A stretch of DNA of 64,000 bases from Kitagawia praeruptora (taxonomy: Eukaryota > Streptophyta > Magnoliopsida > Apiales > Apiaceae): the NCBI GenBank assembly GCA_037693485.1, contig CM075348.1, positions 6,448,001-6,512,000 on the forward strand, read 5' to 3'. Made by a program: the position numbers and the translations under genes. Below, piece by piece: positions 1 to 10,879 of this stretch (the stretch's first letter is position 1; the number at the start of each line of letters is the position of its first letter). Below the pieces are notes generated by a model. The model saw only the letters and a list, made by a program, of their open reading frames with translations, made no database searches and was not told where the DNA came from.

Positions 1-558
1 CACTAATTTAATTTTCCAAGTAATAATAGTGAACCCCCATGTATTCACATCAATTCCCATTAATAAAATTTTTTAAATTGCTAAATAATCATATTGAGAT
101 AGGTGCAAAATTGATGAATTACGTGCAAAATTTACATATTTTCATTCTTAACCATTATATTTAGCATTACCCATAGCTAACCATTATATTTAGCATTACC
201 CATAGCTAATCGAGGGATTCTAGACTTTATAGTACTCCGTACATAATTAAAGATAATAATCTCATAGATTAGGCAATTAACATCTATCTTATATCGTGGC
301 AAAAAAAAAAAACATCAATCTTATATAAAAGAAAAAGGGCTTACTTTTCTTGAGGTTACCTCAACTAAATTTTCTGATGTTTAATTATTACAAAATTATC
401 CTTAAAAAATTATACTAAAACCTCAGGTAAGTTTCCTAAGGTATTCGAAAAATATATTTAATTTGAAGATTTTACGTATAAGGTTTCGATGTAATTTATT
501 TTTACAAAACCATAAATCAACAAACAAAACCCTGATTAATTTTTTTAATCTTTGTTCT
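1..558. other. AT-rich intergenic DNA with a 29-bp tandem duplication
   Basis: I see no gene here. The only clear structure is a 29-bp unit present twice in tandem at 152-180 and 181-209 (core ttagcattacccatagcta). The rest is AT-rich sequence with short A runs. Confidence 0.6.
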
Positions 559-1564
559 TAAGAATTGGAGTTATTACCCAAAAAAACCCAACAAACTTTC
601 TCATTTTTTGCTATTTAACCAATGAACTTATCTTCTCTCATAAAAACTCAACGAACTTTGTTAAAATATGAAAATAATTAACTGTGGTTAATGATTATTT
701 ATGTGTACTTATTATCACCTAACTTATATCAATTATGACATTATAGTTAACATTAATAATAATTTAATAAATAGAAAAATAAATATTTTAAATTTTTATA
801 TAATTCATAGCATTTTATTTATAATTAAATTAATATTTTATTTAATTATAAATTTGATTGATAATTTAATAAAATTCATATTTTTCTAACCATCAATTTT
901 TTAAGAGCTATTAACTAAAAAATTCAACATTATTTTTGTGATTTAACCAATAAGCTTATTTTTTTAATAAAAACCAATTTTTTTTATAATAATGAGAAAA
1001 CTTGATAATTATCTTTTTAACTAAAGTTAAATGACTTGGATTAACTATTTCACATAAACAAATTAGTAATAAAAAATTTTATTTAATCTTTTAAATATAA
1101 ATTTATTTCTAAATAGAATGTTTAATTATTTATATATTAAGATCTTTATAATAATACAAAAAAAATAGAATACATGTTTATCAAGTATTGTAAATTTATT
1201 TAAAAATTAAATTCCTATTAATTGTAATTGTCCCATCTTTAATTTATATGTAGAGTAAATAATTTTATATATTAATTAATAATCTAAATACTTATTTTTT
1301 TGCTATGAATTATATAAAAATTTAAAATATTTAATTTTTTGTTTATTAAATTATTATTAATGTTAATTATGATGTCATAATTGATAAAGTGATATAAGTT
1401 AGGAGATAATAAGTACATATAAATAATCATTAACCATAGTTAATTTATTTTCATAGTTTAGCAAAATTCGTTGGGTTTTTCTGAGAAAAAATAAGTTCAT
1501 TGGTTAAATAGTTAAATAGCAAAAAATGTGAAAGTTTGTTAGATTTTTTGACTAATAGCTCTTA
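559..1564. mobile_element. Non-autonomous DNA transposon with long terminal inverted repeats
   Basis: The left arm (about 559-850) is repeated in inverted orientation at about 1255-1564. Both arms share, in order, blocks around acaaactttc, tttttgctatttaac, ccaatgaactta, aatgattattta and a shared attaataataatttaataa block. The arms are near 290 bp with roughly 80-90% identity by eye, enclosing a short AT-rich core with no transposase. A second TIR-like start lies at about 902-970 inside the core, suggesting nesting of a related copy. I could not identify a clean target duplication. Long TIRs suit a Mutator-like or other fold-back MITE, but the superfamily is inferred. Confidence 0.7.
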
Positions 1565-1611
1565 CAGATGTTGGCTTGCTTTGGATTCTATCTGTGTTCC
1601 AAAGTTTCTAA

Positions 1612-2265
1612 GGGCTCATTTGTTAAATCTGAATCGTTATATCTGAATGACTAAAATTTTATTTAAAAAAAATATTTATACAAATATATTCAATTTAAAC
1701 ACACATAATTATTTTAATATAAACTTATTCAAAATTAAAAATAATGTATAGTAAAATTTAATTATTAATTTGTGATTCAAGTGAATATAATTAATTTATA
1801 AATCAATTTATTACGTTTTAACATCATAATAGTCCTACCTCATGTAAAAGAAAATATAAGTAACTTTAGTAGTTGTAAAAAAAAAATGGTATACTGAGTA
1901 CTGAGTAGTATCATGTACTTGTGCTTTTGTCTTTAGCTATTTTCATGAACTGTCTAGTTTCAATTTTTACACGGAATCATCCAGTGAAATTTTCGACTCG
2001 TCCAGCTGATCCTTACAATCTGAATAATTGATTTAGACTCGTCCAGTTCTTTTAGTTTCGTCCAGGGGTTAACAAATGACCCCTGAGTAGTATCATGTAC
2101 TTGTGCTTTTATCTTTAGCTGTTTTCATGAACCGTCCAGTTTCAATTTTTACACGGAATCATCCAGTGGAATTTTCGACTCGTCCAGCTGATCCTTACAA
2201 TCTGAATAATTGATTTAGACTCGTCCAGTTCTTTTAGTTTCGTCCAGGGGTTAACAAATGACCCC
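1612..2265. mobile_element. Tourist-like (PIF/Harbinger) MITE
   Basis: The element begins gggctcatttgttaa and ends with the near reverse complement ttaacaaatgacccc. It is flanked by the trinucleotide TAA on both sides (1609-1611 and 2266-2268), the target duplication expected for PIF/Harbinger elements. It has no coding capacity. Its right part is internally duplicated (see 1901-2264), so the right terminal repeat occurs twice, once inside the element at about 2068-2082. Confidence 0.75.
1901..2264. repeat. 182-bp tandem duplication inside the Tourist-like element
   Basis: Copy 1 is 1901-2082 and copy 2 is 2083-2264. They differ at only a few positions (for example gtctttagctatt against atctttagctgtt). 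Each copy ends with the terminal inverted repeat, and contains several cgtccag words. The duplication therefore occurred within the MITE and copied its right end. Confidence 0.85.
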
Positions 2266-2268
2266 TAA

Positions 2269-2879
2269 GTGAAGAATAGAATAGAAGAGAAAGATTATAA
2301 AATTATTATTTTCTTTTGAGTTGCTCTTGAGTTTTTTATGGAGAGAAAAGAAAATTTAGATATATATAGATGTAATAAAAGGATTTATTTTGTGTGACAA
2401 TCTTTTCGAATCATCCCAAATATGAAGATAAAGTTTTGCGAAAAACTTGTCAAGAATTTTCTCCCAATCAATTCTCTACTTTCCTAAAAAATTTCGGGAG
2501 CACGTTTATTAAAAAATTTCTTTTCTATATTACTCCATACATAATTATTTTTCTTCTAAATAGCTCTTTTTATTTTTATTTTAATTTTTTTTTGCTATTT
2601 TTGTAAGTATATATTTTTTACCAGGTATCCGCCAGGTTGCGCGCACCACGATTAAACATGCGTATTAATTCCTAACACAAAGGTTATAAAATGGTGGATG
2701 CAGAGTTTTCTTTTGAAAGTAGATGCAACTTTAGGATGGGAAGCATATGTGGTAAAAATCTTGAAAAAGACTAAGGTAATAACTTTTTTTCCGCAACTTG
2801 GTTACTCTCTTTTTTCGATAACTAAACACACTCTCACAACTTGGTTACTTGATAGTTGACACTTGAATATTATTCTGTG
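2269..2879. other. Intergenic, no gene recognised
   Basis: AT-rich sequence with poly-T stretches around 2580-2610. A 70-codon open frame at 2394-2606 is low-complexity (Phe/Leu/Tyr/Asn-rich) and is not a credible gene. Confidence 0.5.
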
Positions 2880-3410
2880 AAACCTGGATGTAGAACATAT
2901 GCTACATGTATTTTTTGATTGCAATTTTGCAACTCAATGTTAGCAAAAGGTTGGTATGAACTTTGACACGAGGGAAGACTGATTATTTGCCAAGCTGGAA
3001 AAAGAATCACATGACAATAGCAACCATGCTTTGGGGGATTTAGTTTGTCCAGAACAAGAAGGTTTGGGAGGAAAAACTGGTGACTCCAGCACTAGCAATT
3101 GAATCGAGTGTGAAACATATAAGGGACTAGAAAGTGGCAATAAAGAAAGGTAAAGGCTCGACTCAAAAGACTGGTAGCAATGGTCGAACTGGGCATAACA
3201 TCAAGTGGCAATGTCCAGAGGAGGGTCAACTTAAACTCTATATTGATGCTTCGGTTTTCCCAGGTTCAAGCTCTTACTCCATTGGAATGATTTTACGTGA
3301 TCATATTGGTCAGTTTTTGAGAGGCAAGATTCCCAGGGGGTGACAGCATTTGAAACTGAAGCAGTAGATATGCATGAGGCACTTTCATGAGTTCAGGCCT
3401 TGCAGAAAAA
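2880..3410 (+). pseudogene. LINE-type RNase H remnant (zf-RVT / RVT_3 region)
   Basis: In broken frames the plus strand reads as the 3' part of a plant non-LTR retrotransposon. About 2885-2990 resembles a zf-RVT segment (EHMLHVFFDCNFATQ). About 3205-3343 encodes the first strands of a plant RVT_3 RNase H domain (YIDASVFPGSSSYSIGMILRD). After a stop the similarity resumes with FETEAVDMHEALS, matching the usual acidic 'AEALALREAL' helix. Stops and frameshifts show it is dead. Its 3' end is overlapped by the 255-bp tandem duplication. Confidence 0.55.
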
Positions 3411-3869
3411 CAGGAGGTATCAACAAGAGGAGGGCAATGTCGTGGAGGCACGTTAATCTATCACAAAGTGTAAATGAAGAACAGGAAAAGCTAAATGAAG
3501 CTTGGTGGAGAAGATGGAGATGGGAAATGAAGACAGTATAGGCAGCAAAACAGCAACCTAATTGTTGCTCAGCACCTCTACAACTCATGAATTAAGAAGT
3601 CTCACAACAACAAGAGCAGTAGATATGCATGAGGCACTTTCATGAGTTCAGGCCTTGCAGAAAAACAGGAGGTATCAACAAGAGGAGGGCAATGTCGTGG
3701 AGGCACGTTAATCTATCACAAAGTGTAAATGAAGAACAGGAAAAGCTAAATGAAGCTTGGTGGAGAAGATGGAGATGGGAAATGAAGACAGTATAGGCAG
3801 CAAAACAGCAACCTAATTATTGCTCAGCACCTCTACAACTCATGAATTAAGAAGTCTCACAACAACAAG
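3361..3869. repeat. 255-bp tandem duplication spanning LINE remnant and plastid junction
   Basis: Copy 1 is 3361-3615 and copy 2 is 3616-3869, almost identical (one clear difference, aattgttgc against aattattgc). Each copy starts within the RNase H remnant and ends with about 40 bp that match the plastid rbcL 5' leader (ctcatgaattaagaag). The duplication must therefore post-date arrival of the plastid DNA. Confidence 0.9.
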
Positions 3870-3949
3870 GTCTACTCGACATGAATTAGTCGTTAATGAA
3901 ACTTTTTCCAAGAATCTTTCAAAAAACTCCAAACAAATACAATACTAAT
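3828..3949 (-). other. Plastid-derived DNA (NUPT), rbcL 5' leader segment
   Basis: Read on the minus strand, this is the conserved untranslated leader and upstream region of plastid rbcL (leader words such as cttgttgttgtgag and attcatgagttgtag). The rbcL start codon itself is not included. The same plastid sequence resumes without a gap at 8896 after the Copia element, so this is the left piece of one plastid insertion of about 1.9 kb. Identification rests on my knowledge of conserved angiosperm rbcL-atpB spacers. Confidence 0.75.
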
Positions 3950-4181
3950 TAAAGAAAATGCAAGCAAATGATTGTATAGAACAATGCTGAGAAAAGTTAC
4001 AATCTTCAATCTATATTTCTGAAAACTTAGTCTGCACTTGAGTACATTTCAACATTTATACTCTGAAATGTCTAACTAACTCATAACAAACTACACACTG
4101 AAAAGACTAACATAACCCTGGCCATCCAGCTGTAGCTGGCATCTAGCTGGCAGCACAGTCAGCAACTTACACTCTGTATTA
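3950..4181 (-). repeat. Copia 3' LTR
   Basis: 232 bp, about 98% identical to the copy at 8661-8895 apart from a missing gtt triplet. The adjoining polypurine tract at 4182-4190 marks this as the 3' LTR in minus orientation. Confidence 0.92.
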
Positions 4182-4778
4182 TTCCCCCTCAAACTTGGAA
4201 GTGTGAACACTGTGAACACCAAGTTTGGACATCAAATAGGAGTGTTGTTTTGCTGTCAACTGCTTGGTGAAGACATCAGCAACTTGTGCATAAGAAGGTA
4301 CATGCTTAGTTACAATTTCTCCAGCTTTCACCTTGTCTCGAATGTAATGACAATCGATCTCCACATGCTTTGTTCGCTCATGAAGTACTGGATTAGCTGC
4401 TATAGCTAGAGCTGCTTGATTGTCACAGTTAAGTACAGTAGGAGGAAGATTCTGCAATCCCAAATCCTTAAGTAAAGCAATCAGCCATGTAACTTCACAG
4501 CTAGCCAATGCCATAGCTCGATATTCAGCTTCTGCACTGGACCTTGCAATGACAGTTTGCTTCTTAGTCTTCCAAGACAGTGGTGATGCTCCTAGCATTA
4601 CACAATATCCTGAAGTAGATCTTCTAGAAAATGAACAACTGGCCCAATCTGAATCACAGTATGCAGTCAATTGTGCTGCAGATTGACTTGCCAGCAAGGA
4701 TCCTTGACTTATATTTCCAGCCAGATATTTCAACAATCTTTTTGCAGCCAACATGTGTTCAGTTGTAGGATTCTGCAT
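4179..4778 (-). pseudogene. Copia RNase H domain and C-terminus
   Basis: About 199 residues in the same frame as the RT segment upstream (4782-5519). It contains the Copia RNase H landmarks: AYCDSDWA, STSGYCVMLG, SWKTKKQ, SSAEAEYRA, NCDNQAA and the HVEIDCHYIRD motif, followed by DVFTKQL near the C-terminus. It is separated from the RT only by one TAG at 4782-4784, where Copia elements usually have a Gln codon just before the Met-Gln-Asn-Pro stretch. Confidence 0.85.
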
Positions 4779-4781
4779 GTA

Positions 4782-5519
4782 CTAAGTAAGAATATGAACA
4801 GCATACACTATGTTTGGCCTAGTCACTGTCAAGTAAATCAATTTACCCATGATTTTCTGATATTCTTGGGCATCTTGCAGAGGCTCACCTTTATCTGGTT
4901 CTAGCTTGTGTTGAGTTTCCATTGGCAGTTTGGTTGGAATAACATCAAGCATATGATATTCCTTCAACAAGTCTTGAAGATACTTCTTTTGAGACACAAA
5001 AAACCCATCTGGTGATCTGGAAATTTTTAACCCTAGAAAATACTTCACCTCTCCTAGATCGTTCATGTGAGAATTCTCAGAAAGCATATTTTTTAACTCA
5101 GCAATTTCAATTGTAGAGTTACCAGCTATGAGTAAATCATCCACATATATAAGAGTAACTACAATAGTTGTTTGAGTAGTCTTTGTAAAAAGACTGTAAT
5201 CTGCCTTTGACTGATAGAAACCATTCTCTGGTAGTGTAGTGGACAACTTACTAAACCAGCATCTTGGGGCCTGTTTCAAGCCATACAAACTCTTGATCAG
5301 TTTGCAAACTAATCTCTGTCCATCTGCATTCATTATCAAAGATGTCTTTGTACCATCTGCAACTCTAATTCTGCTGCCCCAACCTGTGTATCCAAGTAGA
5401 AAAACCATGTATACCTCTTCATCAAGATCCCCATGCAAGAATGCATTAGTAACATCCATTTGCAATGTAGACCAGTTTTGAATAGCAGCCACAGCTAGTA
5501 GTGTCCTGACAGTTGCCAT
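4782..5519 (-). pseudogene. Copia reverse transcriptase, main part
   Basis: About 245 residues with TLQMDVTNAFLHGDLDEEVY (RT palm), SLYGLKQAPRCW, LIYVDDLLIAG (catalytic YVDD intact), NDLGEVKYFLGLKI and the KLPMETQHKL linker. The frame differs from the preceding integrase/RT open frame because of a 1-bp loss near 5550. The frame closes at an in-frame TAG (4782-4784). All recognisable catalytic residues are present, so inactivation is recent. Confidence 0.88.
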
Positions 5520-6958
5520 TTTTGCAACTGGGGCAAATGTTTCCCATAGTCCACTCCTGGTTGTTGTTTGCAGACTAAGATCACAAGTCTGCTCTTAAAT
5601 CTGTCAATTGCTCCATTAGATTTGAATTTAGTCTTATACAGCCATTTACACTCAATAGCAATCTTGCCAGGTGGTAGAGTTGTAATAATCCAGGTTCCAT
5701 TCCTCTCCAGGGCCTCAAGTTCAACATTCATAGACTTCACCCAATGTGAACATTTAACAGCTTGCTTGTAAGAGGTGGGGTCTGAATGTGTAGTTATTGA
5801 GGTTAAGAAACAGGCAAATGCAGATGATATCTCTTGATCAATGACAATTGATACACTCTGAACATTAGATTCAACTAAATTTGATGTATAGGACTGAAGC
5901 CATTTAGGTGGTTGTTTAATTCTTGAAGACCTTCGAACATGTGGATCAGTCTCACTAGATTCTTCAGAAGAAGTATCACTCATCCTTTCATTTGTAGAGG
6001 TTGTATTCTCATGCCCTGCATTAGAGTCAGTTGTAAACTGAGAGCCATAATCAAAATCAGAATCAAATGCAGCAGATGTAGAAGGGACAGATGGCATAGT
6101 CACTGGTAAAGGTTTCAAATATGATATGTCAGAAGTATTGTTAAAAGGAAAAATATCCTCTCGAAATACCACATCCCTTGAGACAAAAACAGTCCTGGTA
6201 GCAATATTCAGCAGTCGAACTCCCTTTTGTGTTGGAATGTAACCCAAAAAAACACAAGGAATACCACGAGGTTCAAATTTATCAATACACAGTCCAGTAC
6301 CAGCAGAAAAGGCAAGACAACCAAACGCTCGTAGTTCATCATAATCATGCAATTTACCATGTAACACCTCATAAGGTGACTTATTCTTCAGCACGTAAGA
6401 AGGTAGCCTATTCATAATGTGAACCGAGGTTAACACGCATTTACCCCAATATTCAACATCTAAACCAGACTGCAACTTCAATGCTCGAGCCATCTCTAAA
6501 ATATATCTGTGACGCCTCTCCACTCTACCATTCTGCTGTGGTTTATAAGGAATTGAAGTCTGATGTAGTATCCCTTTGTCAGCATAGAATTGATTACATG
6601 CTTGATCTTTGAATTCCAAAGCATTATCAGTTCGTAACACTTTAATATTGCTGTTAAAATGAATTTCAGCAAAAGCATAGAAGGCTTTCATACTTTGTAG
6701 AAAATCAGACTTAAACTGAAGCAAGTAAACCCAAACCATCCGTGAGCAGTCATCTACTAAAGTCAGAAAATATTTGTATTTACCTCTTGTACACACACGA
6801 TACGGTCCCCAAATGTCTGCATGAACCAACTCAAACACTGATTCAGCATGTGATAAACTGAGATTGAATGGCAATTTAGTAAAACGAGCCATGGGGCAAG
6901 TAATACACACATGATCAGGCACCACTTTGATCTGCTGTTTAATAGCTGGTATTGACAA
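5520..6958 (-). pseudogene. Copia integrase and start of reverse transcriptase
   Basis: The open frame at 5495-6958 contains the integrase core. The three acidic residues are visible in VHADIWGP, LRTDNALEF and QQNGRVERRHR, followed by NRLPSYVLKNKSPYEVL and the C-terminal FLGY segment. After a Ser/Thr-rich linker it enters the RT (ALERNGTWIITTLPPGK, WLYKTKFKSNG), then leaves frame near 5550. It is shifted relative to gag-protease upstream, with a small indel near 6955-6965. Confidence 0.88.
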
Positions 6959-8544
6959 AATTTAACCAGTGGAGCGTGTCCCAATCGATTATGCCAAACT
7001 GTATAATCAGTATTAGTCAAGTGACTGGCCTGATTGCAGACTTTCTCAGGTTCTAGAGATAGATAGTACAATCCTTTCCTTAACAGTCCTATTCCCTTAA
7101 CCTCATTTGTATCCGAATACAAGATTAAACATCTCTCAGGACCAAACATTACTTGACACTTGTTGTCCTGTGCCAACTTGTGAATAGACAGCAAGTTATG
7201 ATTGAAATTAAGAACATATAAAACTCCATTCAGTTTCAATCCATTACTCAAACACACATCTCCAATGTGAGAAATCACAGCTGTAGCACCTGTAGGTAGC
7301 TTAATAGTCAAACAAGAATTAGCTGTTTTGACATTGCTTAGTAGATTCAGATTAGCAGTCATGTGATCCGTTGCCCCAGAATCAATAATCCAATCTCCTT
7401 CAGATTCAGTGATTGCAGTTACAGTGTTGCAAAAAACCATTCCAGAAAAAGGACTATCAAATTCTTGTTCTCCTTTCTGAACAGGTAAGAACTTAAGCAA
7501 CTGCTCAAATTGCTTAGCAGACAGTACCACATTATCATTATCTACCATCTCTTCTTGATTTACAACAGCATTATTTGCCATTTTGTAACCATTACCACCA
7601 ACTCTGTTTCCTGAATTTCCTTGCCACTTAGTAGGTCCATTTCCAGAACCACTACCATACTGTGGTGTGAGAGATTTCTTATATCTACTATGCCACTTTG
7701 GATATCCAATAATTTTCCAACAATTACTCCTATTATGACCTTTTCCATCACTTTCACTACATCTTTCCACATTGCTACTCTTACTATACATGGCAGCTAT
7801 CTCATGACTAACATTATCTGATGATTTCAACCTAATTCTTTGAGTTTCCTCTTGTTGAATCATAGAGCAAGCCATCTCCATACTAGGCGGACTAGACATC
7901 ATCAAGATTTGACTCCTTTGTGATGTATATACTTCATCTAAACCATTCAAGAATTGAAATAATCTTGATTCTTGTTTATGAACATCCAAAGCAGTAAGAA
8001 ACGCCCTAACTTCATCAGTTATCTCAGTAATCACAGGCAAAATGTTCATATTGTCTAACTCTTCCCAAATAGTGGTAAGATTTGTATAGTACTCAACAAT
8101 AGTTGATCCATTCTGCTTCAAGCTAAACAAGTCTTTACTGAGTTTATACTTACGAGATCCATTAACAACTTGAAACCTAGTTTCTAGAGACTTCCAGACT
8201 TGACTCGCAGAATTAACAAACAGTATTGAGTTCTTAATCGAATCAGAAATGTTGTTGTGAATCCAAGAAATTACCATATTATTGCAAGTATCCCACTGAA
8301 TCGCATCTGTAGCTTCAATTATATTTCGCGTTGTTTCTCCGGTGACGAACCCTAGCTTTCTCTTTGAAGACAACTGAATCTCCATAGACCTCTTCCAGGT
8401 TCGATAATCATCAGCACCTTGTAGATTCGAAACACTGATCGATGTAGGACCATCGCTTAGATGTAGAAACAACGGATTTTGCATATCCGAAAAAGAAAAT
8501 CTACTTCCAGACGCCATTGACGACCCACTCAAAGCTTCAATCAT
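6959..8544 (-). pseudogene. Copia gag and protease
   Basis: Starts at an ATG just inside the primer site region. Gag shows the plant Copia pattern (TWKRSMEIQLSSKRKLGFV, VSWIHNNI-like segment, QFLNGLDEVYTSQRSQIL). The zinc knuckle near residues 250-275 reads CSESDGKGHNRSNC, so the second Cys of CX2CX4HX4C is Ser. The protease active site is WIIDSGATDHMT, and the pre-integrase motif WHNRLGH is present. The frame is lost immediately after that. Confidence 0.88.
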
Positions 8545-8648
8545 GCTCCAATTTGCAGTAAATCAATGAAAACTACACCAGTGATTGTTGATTTCAGATG
8601 ATGAAGATGACTTTCACACGCTTGAACTAACTAACTAATCAAGTGCTA

Positions 8649-8660
8649 GCTCTGATACCA
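8649..8660 (-). promoter_or_regulatory. Copia primer-binding site
   Basis: On the minus strand this is tggtatcagagc, the usual plant Copia site complementary to the 3' end of initiator methionine tRNA. It lies directly next to the 5' LTR and fixes the inner LTR boundary at 8661. Confidence 0.85.
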
Positions 8661-8895
8661 TAAAGAAAATGCAAGCAAATGATTGTATAGAACAAAGCTG
8701 AGAAAAGTTGTTACAATCTTCAATCTATATTTCTGAAAACTTAGTCTGCACTTGAGTACATTTCAACGTTTATACTCTGAAATGTCTAACTAACTCATAA
8801 CAAACTACACACTGAAAAGACTAACATAACCCTGGCCATCCAGCTGTAGCTGGCATCTAGCTGGCAATACAGTCAGCAACTTACACTCTGTATTA
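8661..8895 (-). repeat. Copia 5' LTR
   Basis: 235 bp, adjacent to the primer-binding site. It starts TAATACAG and ends TTTA when read in the element's own direction. The outer boundary is set by the ctaat duplication at 8896-8900. Confidence 0.92.
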
Positions 8896-10675
8896 CTAAT
8901 ATTATCAACTAATCAAAATGCTTTATTATTAGACCATGGTATTTGATTCGTCAAATACATCATTATTGTATACTCTTTCATATATATGGCGCAACCCAAT
9001 TCTTATGTTTTTTTCTTTAACTTTTTTTGAATGAACCACTTAAATATAACTTGAATAATAAGAAATTCCCTCGTTAGAGCGGGCCTATGTTGTATATGTA
9101 AATCCTAGACATAAAAATATACGGAATTTGTCTAGGAAAAGATATAAAAAATGAAAAGAAGAGGCTAGACATAAATAGATATGATGAAATAGGAAATAAG
9201 AAAAGTCGATGAGATAGAAAAAATGAATCGTAAATAGAGTTCGGGTTCGAGTCCCATAGATAATATAAATGGGCTGGTCTATAATGATAGACAAATAAAA
9301 GACTTTCTCAAGATTCTTATACTTGATATTTTTAAAACGGGCAGGTTGAGCTTGAAAATTCACTCATTGAATAAGTAAACAATTGAATTGAATTCGGTTG
9401 GAGGGTACCAACGAAATCGCGTGCTAACTCCCATTTCTTATTGAATTATTGAATTAACCGATAAACTTGTTATTGGACATTATTTTTTGAATTCGATCAT
9501 TTTCGCAAAAAAAAAAAAAAAAATTCGACCTATTTGACTTTATTTATTATTATTTTGAAAATAAATCCTACTAATTCTAGTTCGGGGGCTTCCACGCTTG
9601 AAAAAAAAACCTCGGGAATATCACCCAAATCATTGGTCCGGTACTAGATGTAGTTTTTCCACCGAGCAAGATGCCTAATATTTATAACGCTCTGGTAGTT
9701 AAGGGTCGAGATACTGCTGGTCAACAAATTAATGTGACTTGTGAGGTACAGCAATTACTAGGAAACAATCGAGTTAGGGTTGTGGCTATGAGTCCTACAG
9801 ATGGTCTAACGAGAGGAATGGAAGTGATTGATACGGGAGCTCCTCTAAGTGTTTCGGTTGGTGGAACGACTCTTGGACGAATTTTCAACGTACTCGAAGA
9901 GCCCATTGATAATTTAGGGCCTGTAGATACTCGCACAACATCTACTATTCATAGATCTGCGCCCGCCTTTATACAGTTAGATACAAAATTATCTATTTTT
10001 GAAACCGGAATTAAAGTAGTAGATCTTTTAGCCCCTTATCGCCGTGGAGGAAAAATTGGACTATTCGGGGGTGCTGGAGTGGGTAAAACAGTCCTCATTA
10101 TGGAATTGATTAACAATATTGCTAAGGCTCATGGGGGTGTATCTGTATTTGGCGGAGTAGGTGAACGTACTCGTGAAGGAAATGATCTTTACATGGGAAT
10201 GAAAGAATCCGGGGTGATTAATGAAGAAAATATTGCAGAATCGCAAGTGGCTCTAGTTTACGGTCAGATGAATGAACCGCCGGGAGCTCGTATGAGAGTT
10301 GGTTTGACTGCCCTCACTATGGCTGAATATTTTCGAGATGTTAATGAACAAGACATACTTCTATTTATCGACAATATTTTCCGTTTCGTCCAAGCAGGAT
10401 CTGAAGTATCCGCCTTATTGGGTAGAATGCCTTCCGCTGTGGGTTATCAACCTACCCTTAGTACCGAAATGGGTACGTTACAGGAAAGAATTACTTCAAC
10501 CAAAGAGGGATCCATAACTTCTATTCAAGCAGTTTATGTACCTGCAGACGATTTGACCGACCCTGCTCGTGCTACGACATTTGCACATTTGGATACTACT
10601 ACTGTACTATCAAGAGGATTAGCCGCCAAAGGTATCTATCCAGCAGTAGATCCTTTAGATTCAACGTCAACTATG
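8896..10675 (+). other. Plastid-derived DNA (NUPT): rbcL-atpB spacer and 5' two thirds of atpB
   Basis: Continues the plastid segment at 3828-3949. First comes the remaining rbcL upstream region on the minus strand, with the start of the conserved block ending at gcgcaacccaatt. Then the intergenic spacer, the atpB leader (around 9300-9555) and atpB on plus. The colinearity of leader, spacer and gene is that of an angiosperm plastid genome. Plastid similarity stops abruptly near 10675. Neighbouring nuclear retroelements and the accumulated changes point to a nuclear copy, although a mitochondrial intermediate cannot be excluded. Confidence 0.85.
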
Positions 10676-10687
10676 ACTCGACGTTGA
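9555..10687 (+). pseudogene. atpB: Truncated plastid ATP synthase CF1 beta subunit
   Basis: In plastids this protein is the catalytic subunit of the thylakoid ATP synthase. The open frame 9671-10687 (338 codons) covers roughly residues 37-374 of about 498, including Walker A GGAGVGKT and Walker B LLFIDNIFR. The normal start codon position reads TTG (9555-9557). The A run at 9601-9609 is one base too short, shifting the frame at about residue 17. The C-terminal quarter is replaced by an unrelated tail (TRR-stop) at 10675-10687. About a dozen amino-acid replacements relative to typical plastid AtpB (for example DPARATT for the usual Pro) indicate decay without selection. Confidence 0.92.
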
Positions 10688-10879
10688 CCAGTAAATATCC
10701 AATGCAGTGACAAAAGTAGTAATGTAGCTAAAATGTGGCACCAGATTTCTAGTTTGATGTATGAATCATGGAATTAGAGTCTAGAGGCACAAAAACGAAC
10801 CTCGTAAGATTTATACTATACATTTATAACTTCATGACAACATTTACTTGAATAATTTACTTTTCAACTTAAATTTTTA

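Larger units (their letters stand above)
3950..8895 (-). mobile_element. Ty1/Copia LTR retrotransposon, young but disabled
   Basis: A 4.9-kb element on the minus strand. Two short LTRs (232 and 235 bp) differ at about four positions plus a 3-bp indel. The 5-bp target duplication ctaat is at 3945-3949 and 8896-8900. A tRNA-iMet-type primer site (tggtatcagagc, minus strand) adjoins the 5' LTR, and a polypurine tract (gagggggaa, minus strand) adjoins the 3' LTR. The order gag, protease, integrase, reverse transcriptase, RNase H is that of Copia. The LTR termini are TA...TA rather than TG...CA. Coding is broken by two frameshifts and one nonsense codon. It sits inside plastid-derived DNA. Confidence 0.95.

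Noticed and set aside
701..889. 62-codon open frame
   Set aside because: Ile/Asn/Leu low-complexity translation of AT-rich DNA inside a long-TIR element.
9671..10687. Functional ATP synthase beta gene
   Set aside because: The start codon is lost, the frame is shifted at the A run, and the last quarter is missing; the flanks are plastid spacer, so this is a plastid DNA insertion.
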